Source: Candidatus Latescibacterota bacterium
Lineage (GTDB): Bacteria; Krumholzibacteriota; Krumholzibacteriia; WVZY01
DNA length: 64,000 bases
Direction: 5' to 3'
NCBI GenBank assembly: GCA_011772205.1
Contig: WVZY01000031.1
Coordinates: forward strand, 1 to 64,000
Positions 15,902 to 23,782 of the stretch are shown here, one piece after another (the first letter of the stretch is position 1; each line of letters starts with the position of its first letter). Below the pieces are notes generated by a model, which was not told the origin of the DNA, made no database searches, and worked only from the letters and a program-made list of their open reading frames with translations. A program made the position numbers and the translations under genes.

Positions 15902-18220
15902 CTATTCCGGGGCGTAAGGCGCGAGACTCTCTTCGGCCTCGCGGTAGAGTTCTTCGGGGCGTTTTGCTTTTCCTGGATAGATCGTCACGCCAACGAGGAT
16001 ATCCGTGCTTTCCACAGGTTTTTCGAGGGCGGTTGAAAGGTCTCTCAGCAGGTAATTTATCAGTCTTGAAATGAGGAAGCGCGCGCGCCGGGATCCTTCC
16101 AGATTTATCATCGCATAGGAGTCCCTGGCGATCCAGGCCCCATAATCCGACTTTCGGGTCCGAGTCTGGATTCCTTGGGAAATTTCATCCACCAGGCGCA
16201 GGGCGCTTTGATAGTTTTCCTCGAAAATATCTCGAAGCGATGGTATCCGAAACAAAATGACGGAAAAAGCGTGGTGATATCTGTCCGACCGCGCCATTTC
16301 GTTCTCGCATATCTTTTTGAGTCTTCCGAAGTTGTCGTCCAAAAGCTCGTCGTATGCCGCCTCTTCCGACGGAGCCTCAACAGGAGCGACCACGGAAAGG
16401 CTTCCAACAACCGGCACAATGAGTGACACAAGCGATTTCATGACGATCCGATCGAGCTCGGTAAAAGTCGCATCGTCCATTGGCTCTTCGGGATTCTTGT
16501 CATAAGCGATAATGCCGCCCAAAAAAGCTTCGCCGCTCGTGATCGGCACGCCGAGCAGGGAGTGGTATGAGGGTGGAGGTTCGACGGAAGTGGGGGCAAA
16601 GTTCAGGAATGCAAGACTGAAAGGCTCGCGCTTTTCTTGAAGCCGCTTATACCTCTCTTCGTCCTCCTTTCTCCAAGTATCCGACCGCTCCCCGGGAGGT
16701 TCATAAAACGAGCTGGCACCTCCTTGCGCTCCACCGGCTCCCAAGACCCGAATCGAGACCCTCTCGCACTCCAGGACGTCGGCCACCAGGCGGGAGGTCA
16801 TCTCGCACAAATCTCTGAGGCTCTTGCAGGATAAAAGAGCGGGAGCGAAGCTCGAAACCTTGCCGAGAGCTTCGAGCTCTCGCTTGAGCCTTCGCTCGCG
16901 CAGAACGGATCCCAGAAAGCGTGACACTTCGAGGGAGATGGAGTCTTTTACGAGCATGAACTCGTCCAGCTTATACCGGGCGGAGAATTCGAGAACGAGA
17001 ACTCCCAGTGATGTTTTGAGTGCCAAGGGAACGAAGACGATCGATGAGACCGAGGAAATGATGTCCGCGGCATCGGGGACGCTTTCGGTCAAAATGATTG
17101 CCCGGTGCTCGATGAGACATCGAGAAAGCGCGCCCTTGTCGAACATGATCCGACCGGGCCCGGGGAGAAGGCCTCGGTTCGATCCGCCGAGTACGAACCA
17201 ATCCCCCTCGTGCGTGCTGATGAAAATCTCAGCAGTCGTTGCCCCGACGAGATCGGCAAGAAGCATGGACAGGAGCGAAAACTTTTCCCGGGAGGAAATC
17301 GTTTTTTCGCTGAGCTCCCCGACCGAGTAGCGGAGGCTCATTTCCCGGTGGCGGACTTGGGCCTCCTGGAACTTCAACGATTCGCTGAGGACTCTCGAAA
17401 TCCTTCTGGAAAGTCGTTTCAACGTTCGAAGATCCGATTCGTCCAGCGGTGGATCGCTTTTGCCGCAGGACACATTCAATACACCCAGAAGCACACCCTC
17501 CCACATGAGCGGAACGGAAATTGCGGATGCAATATCCATCCGCTCCCTTTCTGTAGCGTATGGACTTTTATCGTGACGGAGATGAATGAGCTTGCCCGAC
17601 TTTTCCTGGGCCACGGCGCCAGCGATGCCCTCGCCGAGTTTCTGCCGCGTGGTTCTTATGATGCGCTCGCTCAGCCCGATAGCGTAGGCGATATACAGCT
17701 CCTGCGCTTCTTTGGAGTAGAGCATGATCGAACCGGCAGCGGCATTTGCAGCTTTCACGGCCACGTCGAGAAGGAACTTGAGCGTCTCCTTGCGGTCGAG
17801 CAGCCTTTCGAAAGCGATGAGCGCATCGTCGATGGTATAAAGACCGGTCTCCACCTCTTGCGGAGCTTTGATCTTTTCCTCCTCTTCATCCCCACCGCAA
17901 AGCGATTTCATTGCCTCCGAATGAGTAAGAATGCTCGCGCCCGCGCCCGCCAGCGCCTTTAGCTCCTCTTCGAATCGTTCCCTCGGCTCGGAGACGATCA
18001 CGTAATCGACATGAGTGTCCGGCAGCTTTTGGGGGCGGTGAAAACGGGGAATTTGCAATATCTCCGCGATCTCTAGGCCCACAGCAGAGGGATTTGGATC
18101 GAAGATTAGGGCAATTCGGATCCCTTCTTGCTTGTGGATTTCGCTCAGCACATGGAGGTCTTTCTCTTGCGCCCCTAATATCGCGCAACTTATCTTATTA
18201 TTATGCATATGGTTAGGCAT
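15902..18220 (-). CDS. Rossmann-like / GAF / degenerate-GGDEF signalling protein
   Basis: About 770 residues, soluble. Residues about 8-70 (CAILGAQEKDLHVLSEI, IALIFDPNPSAVGLEIA, DYVIVSEP) resemble the NAD-binding half of a Rossmann fold, as in dehydrogenases. GAF-type sensor modules follow: a clear one at about 130-285 (AVKAANAAAGSIML, VPLMWEGVLLGVLNV), and two weaker ones at about 320-450 and 465-615. The last 130 residues look like a diguanylate-cyclase fold, but the GGDEF position reads DYGAWIARDSYAMI, so no cyclase activity is expected. The longest frame starts with GTG at 18265; the ATG at 18220 is my preferred start, though no strong ribosome-binding site is seen. It lies between mutS and mutL. 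A sensory or scaffold role is likely; partner unknown. Confidence 0.75.
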   Translation of the reverse strand: MPNHMHNNKISCAILGAQEKDLHVLSEIHKQEGIRIALIFDPNPSAVGLEIAEILQIPRFHRPQKLPDTHVDYVIVSEPRERFEEELKALAGAGASILTHSEAMKSLCGGDEEEEKIKAPQEVETGLYTIDDALIAFERLLDRKETLKFLLDVAVKAANAAAGSIMLYSKEAQELYIAYAIGLSERIIRTTRQKLGEGIAGAVAQEKSGKLIHLRHDKSPYATERERMDIASAISVPLMWEGVLLGVLNVSCGKSDPPLDESDLRTLKRLSRRISRVLSESLKFQEAQVRHREMSLRYSVGELSEKTISSREKFSLLSMLLADLVGATTAEIFISTHEGDWFVLGGSNRGLLPGPGRIMFDKGALSRCLIEHRAIILTESVPDAADIISSVSSIVFVPLALKTSLGVLVLEFSARYKLDEFMLVKDSISLEVSRFLGSVLRERRLKRELEALGKVSSFAPALLSCKSLRDLCEMTSRLVADVLECERVSIRVLGAGGAQGGASSFYEPPGERSDTWRKEDEERYKRLQEKREPFSLAFLNFAPTSVEPPPSYHSLLGVPITSGEAFLGGIIAYDKNPEEPMDDATFTELDRIVMKSLVSLIVPVVGSLSVVAPVEAPSEEAAYDELLDDNFGRLKKICENEMARSDRYHHAFSVILFRIPSLRDIFEENYQSALRLVDEISQGIQTRTRKSDYGAWIARDSYAMINLEGSRRARFLISRLINYLLRDLSTALEKPVESTDILVGVTIYPGKAKRPEELYREAEESLAPYAPE

Positions 18221-18443
18221 TTTACTTGATGTACTTCTGGAAGCGTAATTCGCCGCTGAGCGCACGTTTCATTCATAATTTAGCAAATTATAGACCATCG
18301 AGCAGGTTCAAAGCTCAAACGTATCGAATGCTGCTCGATGGATCACCGATAAATAGATGAGATGGGCTTCGGGAGGGCGCTGCCCGCACGATCCATTTAC
18401 GAGTTCCGGGCCGGGTGAAAACCGTTCTCGCACTTGCTGCTCG

Positions 18444-21071
18444 CTATTTATCGAGCCTGTCTTTCAAGCGCTTGATGAATTGCAATGCCTCGAGGGGAGA
18501 CGAACGGTCGATATCGAACTCCTTGAGGTCCCTGAGGGTGTCATGATCGGGTTCCTGGGGAGCTTCTTGCTCTTCTGGCAGTTCTGTTTTCGGACCTCCG
18601 AACAGCTTGTACTGTGTTGTCGACTGATTGCTGAGATCGACTCCCTGGCTCAATAGACTACGCCTCAGTTCTAGTGAGTGGAGGATCTCTTCTGCACGCT
18701 TCAGGACGATCGATGGGAGTCCGGCAATTCTGGCTGCGTGAATCCCGTAGCTTTTATCGCTCGTGCCTGGGACAATCTTCCTCAGAAAGATGATCCCCCC
18801 TTCCCACTCTTTTATGGTGATCTTCAGGTTGAACAGGCGGGAATATGCGGCCTTCAGCTGCGTGAGATCATGAAAATGGGTCGCAAAAAGCGTTCTGGGT
18901 CTGGCCTTGACTCCCTGGAGGAGATACTCCGTAACCGCCCACGCAATGCTCAGCCCATCGTAGGTGCTCGTTCCTCTGCCGATTTCATCCAGGAGGACAA
19001 GACTCCGATCGGTCATGTTGTTCAGGATATTTGCAGTTTCGTTCATTTCGACCAAGAACGTGGACTCGCCTCTGCTCAGGCGGTCGCTGGCACCTACTCG
19101 CGTGAAGATCTTGTCCACCAGACCGATACGTGCGCGTTCCGCGGGAACGAAAGAGCCCATCTGGGCAAGGATCACAATGAGCGCTACCTGCCGTAAAAAC
19201 GTACTTTTTCCCGACATGTTAGGTCCCGTGATCAGCGCAAACTGCTTTCTGTCGGGGTGCAAGAAAAGGTCGTTTGGTACGAATGGCTCTGCGCCGATAC
19301 GTTCGAGCACAGGGTGGCGACCCGATGTGATTTCGATTTCCATGGTGGCATCGACTGCCGGCCTGCGATAACCGTACAGTTTCGCAATTATGGCGAGAGA
19401 TAAAAGAACATCCAGCTGCGCGACTGCATGCGACGTCGTTTGGAGCCGGTGCGTTCTGCTCGCCACCTTCTCGCAAAGCTCCTCGAACACCTTTTGCTCA
19501 CAATCCACACGTTTTTCCTCCGTCTCGAGGATCATCTGCTCCTTTTCTTTGAGCTGCGCCGTAAAGTAGCGTTCAGAGTTTACGAGGGTCTGCTTGGGGA
19601 TGTAATCCGGTGGGACTGATGGGATGTTGGCCTTCGATACTTCGATATAATACCCAAAGACTTTGTTGTACCCGACTTTCAGCGATCCGATTCGCGTTCT
19701 TTCCCGCTCCCGTTTCTCGAGGCTCGCCACCCATCGCTTCGCCGTTTCGTTTGCTTCGATCAATTCATCCAGTTCTGGTGAAAATCCCTTTTTGATCACC
19801 CCGCCCTCGCGAAGGTGGCCTGGAGGATCCGGCACGATGGCCGCATCGAGCATCTTGACCATGTTACCGTGGTCATCCAGGTGATTGGAAATAACACGCA
19901 GCAACGGGACGTCTGCATCTCCCAGTGCTTCGATGAGCGCAGGCAGTTTTTCGAGTGATTCTCTAAGCGCGTGAAACTCCCTGGGGATGGCTTTCCGGGC
20001 TGCGATCCGAGCAGCGATCCGGGGCATATCCGAAATGCCTTTGAGTATTCCCGACAGCGTCTCGAGAAGACGCGTGTTTCGCATGAGCTCTTCCACGGCT
20101 TGCAAGCGGCCATCAATGAGCTCGACCGACAAGAGGGGCTTCTGCAGCCATTTTCGAATTTCTCTTCCCCCCATTGCTGTTTGAGTCCTGTCGATTGTCT
20201 CAATAAGCGTAGCGCTTTTCACGCCTCCCCGAAGCGGTTGGAATAGCTCGAGATTTCCAATCGTCTCGTCGTCCATCCCAAGGAACGAGACTTCGGCTAG
20301 CTTCCTGATCCTCACGACCTGTGGGAGCCTCCCGTTCCGCAAGGAGTGGCAGTGGCGAAGGAGAGCGCCCGAAGCCCTTTGCTCCAGCGGTGCGAGCTCT
20401 CCTGCCATCTCGGAAGCATCCTCTCCGAATTGAGTTCTGAGGGCTTCAAAGACTCGATCCCCGGTGAAATCCTCTTCGGGCGATTCGGTGAGGTATGGAT
20501 TTCCCAGCGCTTCCGCAAGAGGTGTAAGAACACGCTTGTCGAAGTCCGGCGCCGCGAGGATCTCCTTCACTCGCTTGCCTTGGACCAAATGGTGGAGGTC
20601 TTCGAGCGGTGCTTCGCCGGTGAAAAAGTCCCCGGTGCTCACATCGACGGCGGCGATCCCTGCGTGTCCGCCTTCGAGACATATGGACAAACAGAAGTTG
20701 TCTTCCCGTTCCTCCAAGAGCTGGGCGTTCATCGACGTCCCCGGTGTGAGCACCTCCACCACTTCCCGTTTGACCAATCCCTTTGCCTGGGCGGGATCTT
20801 CGACCTGCTCGCAGACCGCTACTTTTTTCCCGGATGCGATCAATCGCGTAACGTAGTTCTCAGCGGCGTGGAAAGGGACGCCCGCAAGCGGGACTGGATT
20901 TTTCTTTTTCTTATCGCGAGTGGTAAGAGCGATATTTAAGATCCGGGAGACCTCAACGGCGTCTTCATAGAACGTTTCATAGAAGTCCCCGACTCTAAAA
21001 AGGAGTATGCAATCGTGGTATTGCCTCTTGATTCGCCTGTACTGCGCCATCAAGGGCGTGATCTCGTTCAT
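18444..21071 (-). CDS. mutS: DNA mismatch repair protein MutS
   Basis: Recognises mismatches and small loops. The N-terminal mismatch-binding motif is DFYETF (Phe and Glu contact the mismatch), in LLFRVGDFYETFYEDAVEV. The C-terminal ATPase has Walker A GPNMSGKSTFLRQVALI, then STFLVEMNETANIL, LLDEIGRGTST and the TYDGLSIAWAV segment. 875 residues is the usual MutS1 size. It begins 3 bp after the SPOR-protein stop codon, so it is the last gene of the lapA-lapB-SPOR unit. The 223 bp downstream show no gene. Confidence 0.98.
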   Translation of the reverse strand: MNEITPLMAQYRRIKRQYHDCILLFRVGDFYETFYEDAVEVSRILNIALTTRDKKKKNPVPLAGVPFHAAENYVTRLIASGKKVAVCEQVEDPAQAKGLVKREVVEVLTPGTSMNAQLLEEREDNFCLSICLEGGHAGIAAVDVSTGDFFTGEAPLEDLHHLVQGKRVKEILAAPDFDKRVLTPLAEALGNPYLTESPEEDFTGDRVFEALRTQFGEDASEMAGELAPLEQRASGALLRHCHSLRNGRLPQVVRIRKLAEVSFLGMDDETIGNLELFQPLRGGVKSATLIETIDRTQTAMGGREIRKWLQKPLLSVELIDGRLQAVEELMRNTRLLETLSGILKGISDMPRIAARIAARKAIPREFHALRESLEKLPALIEALGDADVPLLRVISNHLDDHGNMVKMLDAAIVPDPPGHLREGGVIKKGFSPELDELIEANETAKRWVASLEKRERERTRIGSLKVGYNKVFGYYIEVSKANIPSVPPDYIPKQTLVNSERYFTAQLKEKEQMILETEEKRVDCEQKVFEELCEKVASRTHRLQTTSHAVAQLDVLLSLAIIAKLYGYRRPAVDATMEIEITSGRHPVLERIGAEPFVPNDLFLHPDRKQFALITGPNMSGKSTFLRQVALIVILAQMGSFVPAERARIGLVDKIFTRVGASDRLSRGESTFLVEMNETANILNNMTDRSLVLLDEIGRGTSTYDGLSIAWAVTEYLLQGVKARPRTLFATHFHDLTQLKAAYSRLFNLKITIKEWEGGIIFLRKIVPGTSDKSYGIHAARIAGLPSIVLKRAEEILHSLELRRSLLSQGVDLSNQSTTQYKLFGGPKTELPEEQEAPQEPDHDTLRDLKEFDIDRSSPLEALQFIKRLKDRLDK

Positions 21072-21074
21072 AGA

Positions 21075-22100
21075 TTACGGTAGGTTCATGATGACGCATT
21101 CGTCACCGGTTTCGCGGGATATTGCTTCTGCTTTGAGTTGTGCTTCTTCTCTCGTTCGGAAGTAGCCCAATCTCACGCGATGAACTTCTCTCGATCCCAC
21201 AAGATCGCTGTCAATGCGGACGCCCGGAAAGATCCGCTTCAATTTTGCGGCGAGCTTTATCGCATTGTAGCGGTCATGGAAGGATCCAAACTGTAGTGTG
21301 AAACCCTCTGTATAAGGAGGAGCACCCATTTCCGGTTCAGTCACTGATTCTTCGGGCGCATCGGGAAGCTCCGCCTTTTGCAGGATCTGAAGTTTCTCCG
21401 TGGCCAGAATCGCTTCCGGAGTATTTCTGAAGTTCCTTACCAGCTCAAGGAACTCATCTTTGGCGGATTCCATATCACCGTTTTTCTCCAGGCACTCGGC
21501 GTGCCTGTAAAGCGCCGTCGGGTTGATCATCGTGTTTGCCATGGCACGGTACCTGCGGCAGGCTTCCTCGCGATTGTCCACGGCCATTTCGATTTCTGCC
21601 AATGAGAGATACGCCCATGGGCGCAGCTTGCCTCTTTTGACGCGGTCGAGCGGTTGCCTTGCTTCTTCGTAGCGCTCGAGCATCATGGCGGAAAGACCAT
21701 AGAACAAACATGCCTCGTCCGAAACATCACAGGCGAAGGAGTCTTTGATGATTCTCAGCGCTTCATCATAGTTCCCAACAGCGTACCTTATTTTCGCAAT
21801 CTCGAGCGATGCCTTCTTGGCCCAGGTGCTTCTCGCTCCAACATTGATGATCTCCTGGTAAATCAGCTCCGCTTCGGTGGCTGACTGCTTCAAACTAGCA
21901 AGCAGGAAGAGCGCTTCCTGTCTCTCTTCGCCTTCGGCAAGCCGGGCGACAGCTGTAAGCTTCTCTTCCGCTTCTCTATACCGGAGATCGGCGATGTCCT
22001 TTCGCGCATCACGAAGACCTGCTCCCCCCGCTGCTGACAGTGCGGCGATCAGGATTGCGATCCAGACCATAATCGTAATTGAGAACTGGCTATTTCGCAT
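21075..22100 (-). CDS. TPR and SPOR-domain envelope protein
   Basis: After a hydrophobic N-terminal segment (MVWIAILIAALSAAGGAG), acting as a signal or anchor, come about five TPR-like repeats (residues 30-230). The last 75 residues form a SPOR domain (FTLQFGSFHDRYNAIKLAAK, VRLGYFRTREEAQLKAEAI), which binds denuded peptidoglycan glycans at division sites. So it is probably a periplasmic protein attached to septal or remodelled wall. The start at ATG 22100 overlaps the lapB-like stop by 11 bp; a longer frame reaches 22121. Placed between lapB-like and mutS genes. Confidence 0.85.
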   Translation of the reverse strand: MRNSQFSITIMVWIAILIAALSAAGGAGLRDARKDIADLRYREAEEKLTAVARLAEGEERQEALFLLASLKQSATEAELIYQEIINVGARSTWAKKASLEIAKIRYAVGNYDEALRIIKDSFACDVSDEACLFYGLSAMMLERYEEARQPLDRVKRGKLRPWAYLSLAEIEMAVDNREEACRRYRAMANTMINPTALYRHAECLEKNGDMESAKDEFLELVRNFRNTPEAILATEKLQILQKAELPDAPEESVTEPEMGAPPYTEGFTLQFGSFHDRYNAIKLAAKLKRIFPGVRIDSDLVGSREVHRVRLGYFRTREEAQLKAEAISRETGDECVIMNLP

Positions 22101-23241
22101 TGCTGGCAGAAAAAGAATCAAAGGAATTGCATTTGGGGCAATGCCATCTCATCATTTCGGTTTCATGTCCACAAAAATTGCAGGAATAGCGTTTCCCTTG
22201 GTAGAAATGGCTGACGGATTCATCTAAAAAGGTCTCAAGAATCCCGCCTTCCCTGAGCTTCGAATAGAGCGCTGCGAGCAACAGCGAACATCCGAATGAT
22301 TCCTGATGGGACACATGAAAATCTTCCAGCAACCGGAGCGCATCTTCCTCCCTGCCCTGCTTTGTGTAAAAATCGGCAAGCGATAGAGTGGCTTCTTCAT
22401 CCTCGTTTCGCACAGCAAGAACGTCTTGATAGATTTGTTCGATTTCTCCGAATCTGCCCCGCTGGAACAATATCCTTTCGAGGTTTTTCAGCGCGCTTCC
22501 TGCGAGGTCGGGAGAGACCGCGGCGACGCGCTTCCATAGCCGGATGGCCTCATCGGATTTTCCGGCCGATTCCTCCAGATTACCTAGGGCAAGGAGGGCC
22601 GGTGCGCAATCCGGATCGTACTTTAACGCTTTATGAAGCAGTCTCTTTGTCTCTTTTGGATCCTTATCTCCTGTATGGTGCTCCGAAGCGGTGGTGAGGT
22701 AGAGGGCCAGCTCTCTATCTCCGATGTGCCCGAGTCGTTTTAGTTCTTTGAGGCTTTCGAACGCTCTGTCGCGTTCCCCGAGGATATGGAGTTGTTTGGC
22801 AAGGAATGCGCGAATCTGCGGATCCTTGATGTTGAAATTATTTGAGGCAGTTTCGAGCACGCTAACCGCCCGCCCGGGCCTTCCCAAACAGGCGTAATCT
22901 TCCGCCATGTTCAAATATAGTTCCGCTGTCTCCCGCTTGCTCAGGTTGGTCTTAACGGTTAGACTCTGGTGGATCTGAAGCGCCTTCCCAGCTTCACCGC
23001 GTTCCCTGAGAAGCTCTCCTAGTTTGACATAAGCATGCGTCGGAGCCGCGCCCCGCTTTACAGCTTGTTCCAACAGCTTGAAGGCTGCTGACGAATCTCC
23101 GTCGACTAGTTTCTTGAGTGCCTCGACGTATGGATCCTGCTCGGAGGGTGCTTTCCGTCTTCTCCCGATGAGAAACAGCAAAAGCGCACCAAGCACGACT
23201 ACGGCGCTTGCCACAATAATGTAATAAGTCAACGCGTCCAT
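22090..23241 (-). CDS. lapB: LapB/YciM-like TPR protein with C-terminal rubredoxin-type zinc ribbon
   Basis: In Escherichia coli LapB is an inner-membrane scaffold that controls LPS synthesis through FtsH and LpxC. Here one N-terminal membrane helix (YYIIVASAVVVLGALLLFLIG) precedes about nine TPR-type repeats, and the C-terminus holds YSCNFCGHETEMMRWHCPKC, a CxxC...CxxC metal site exactly as in LapB. Length 383 matches the 389-residue E. coli protein. The lapA-like gene is directly upstream, as in E. coli. Whether it controls LpxC here is inference. Confidence 0.88.
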   Translation of the reverse strand: MDALTYYIIVASAVVVLGALLLFLIGRRRKAPSEQDPYVEALKKLVDGDSSAAFKLLEQAVKRGAAPTHAYVKLGELLRERGEAGKALQIHQSLTVKTNLSKRETAELYLNMAEDYACLGRPGRAVSVLETASNNFNIKDPQIRAFLAKQLHILGERDRAFESLKELKRLGHIGDRELALYLTTASEHHTGDKDPKETKRLLHKALKYDPDCAPALLALGNLEESAGKSDEAIRLWKRVAAVSPDLAGSALKNLERILFQRGRFGEIEQIYQDVLAVRNEDEEATLSLADFYTKQGREEDALRLLEDFHVSHQESFGCSLLLAALYSKLREGGILETFLDESVSHFYQGKRYSCNFCGHETEMMRWHCPKCNSFDSFSASNAK

Positions 23242-23264
23242 GAGAAAACCGCTGCAAGCTGGTT

Positions 23265-23591
23265 TTATAGTCCGATCTCGGATTCGCTCTGTGCCGACTC
23301 ACCTTCCTCCAGGGGCAGGTTTCGGAGTGCGGCAAGTTCTTCCTCCAGGCGCCGTATCCCCCTGCGCTGGCTGCTGATCGTGTTCCGCAGTTGGAATTCA
23401 TTGATGGCGGCAATCAAAAACGAGAAAACCATACCCGCTGCGAATACGATCAGCATGAGAAGATTCAAAGAGAGCGATTCATAAGTTTTGGTGAAAAATG
23501 AAAAATCAACGGTTTGATCTGCGTTTTTCATCCCGATCCAAAGAAAAGCAACCACGCCTACGAGGATGATAACGCTTCGAATGAGCCACAC
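23265..23591 (-). CDS. lapA: LapA-domain membrane protein
   Basis: A 108-residue protein with two membrane helices (IRSVIILVGVVAFLWIGM and NLLMLIVFAAGMVFSFLIAAI) and a charged cytoplasmic coiled-coil tail (RRGIRRLEEELAALR), the pattern of LapA/YciS (DUF1049). GTG start at 23591 with AAGGAGGG seven nt upstream. First gene of the lapA-lapB-SPOR-mutS unit, with its own extended -10 promoter. Confidence 0.86.
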   Translation of the reverse strand: MWLIRSVIILVGVVAFLWIGMKNADQTVDFSFFTKTYESLSLNLLMLIVFAAGMVFSFLIAAINEFQLRNTISSQRRGIRRLEEELAALRNLPLEEGESAQSESEIGL

Positions 23592-23622
23592 GTTGCAGCC
23601 CTCCTTTTTTTAGTTAAGTGAT

Positions 23623-23631
23623 TTATAGCAT
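23623..23631 (-). promoter_or_regulatory. Extended -10 promoter of lapA
   Basis: TGCTATAAA on the minus strand (TGn plus TATAAA), 32 bp upstream of the lapA GTG and downstream of the rpsA terminator. A TTGACG lies 22 bp further upstream, too far for a normal -35, so the extended -10 is the main signal. Confidence 0.5.
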
Positions 23632-23705
23632 GAACGCTTTCAGTCGCTCCGTCAAGCAGCAAATAAGACGCATTGTTTTAGGAGTAGCGAACTCCATGCC
23701 CGGCG

Positions 23706-23733
23706 CAAGAAAAAAGGAGCGGTTGTCCGCTCC
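23706..23733 (-). terminator. rho-independent terminator of rpsA
   Basis: GGAGCGG/CCGCTCC stem with a 4-nt loop (23716-23733), followed on the minus strand by TTTTTTCTT. It lies 50 bp after the rpsA stop codon. An A-tract-like flank on the other side gives a weaker terminator for the plus strand. Confidence 0.9.
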
Positions 23734-23782
23734 TTTCTCTTTTCGGTCCTTGTGCCTCCGGCTGTTCAAGCAGTTCTCACGT

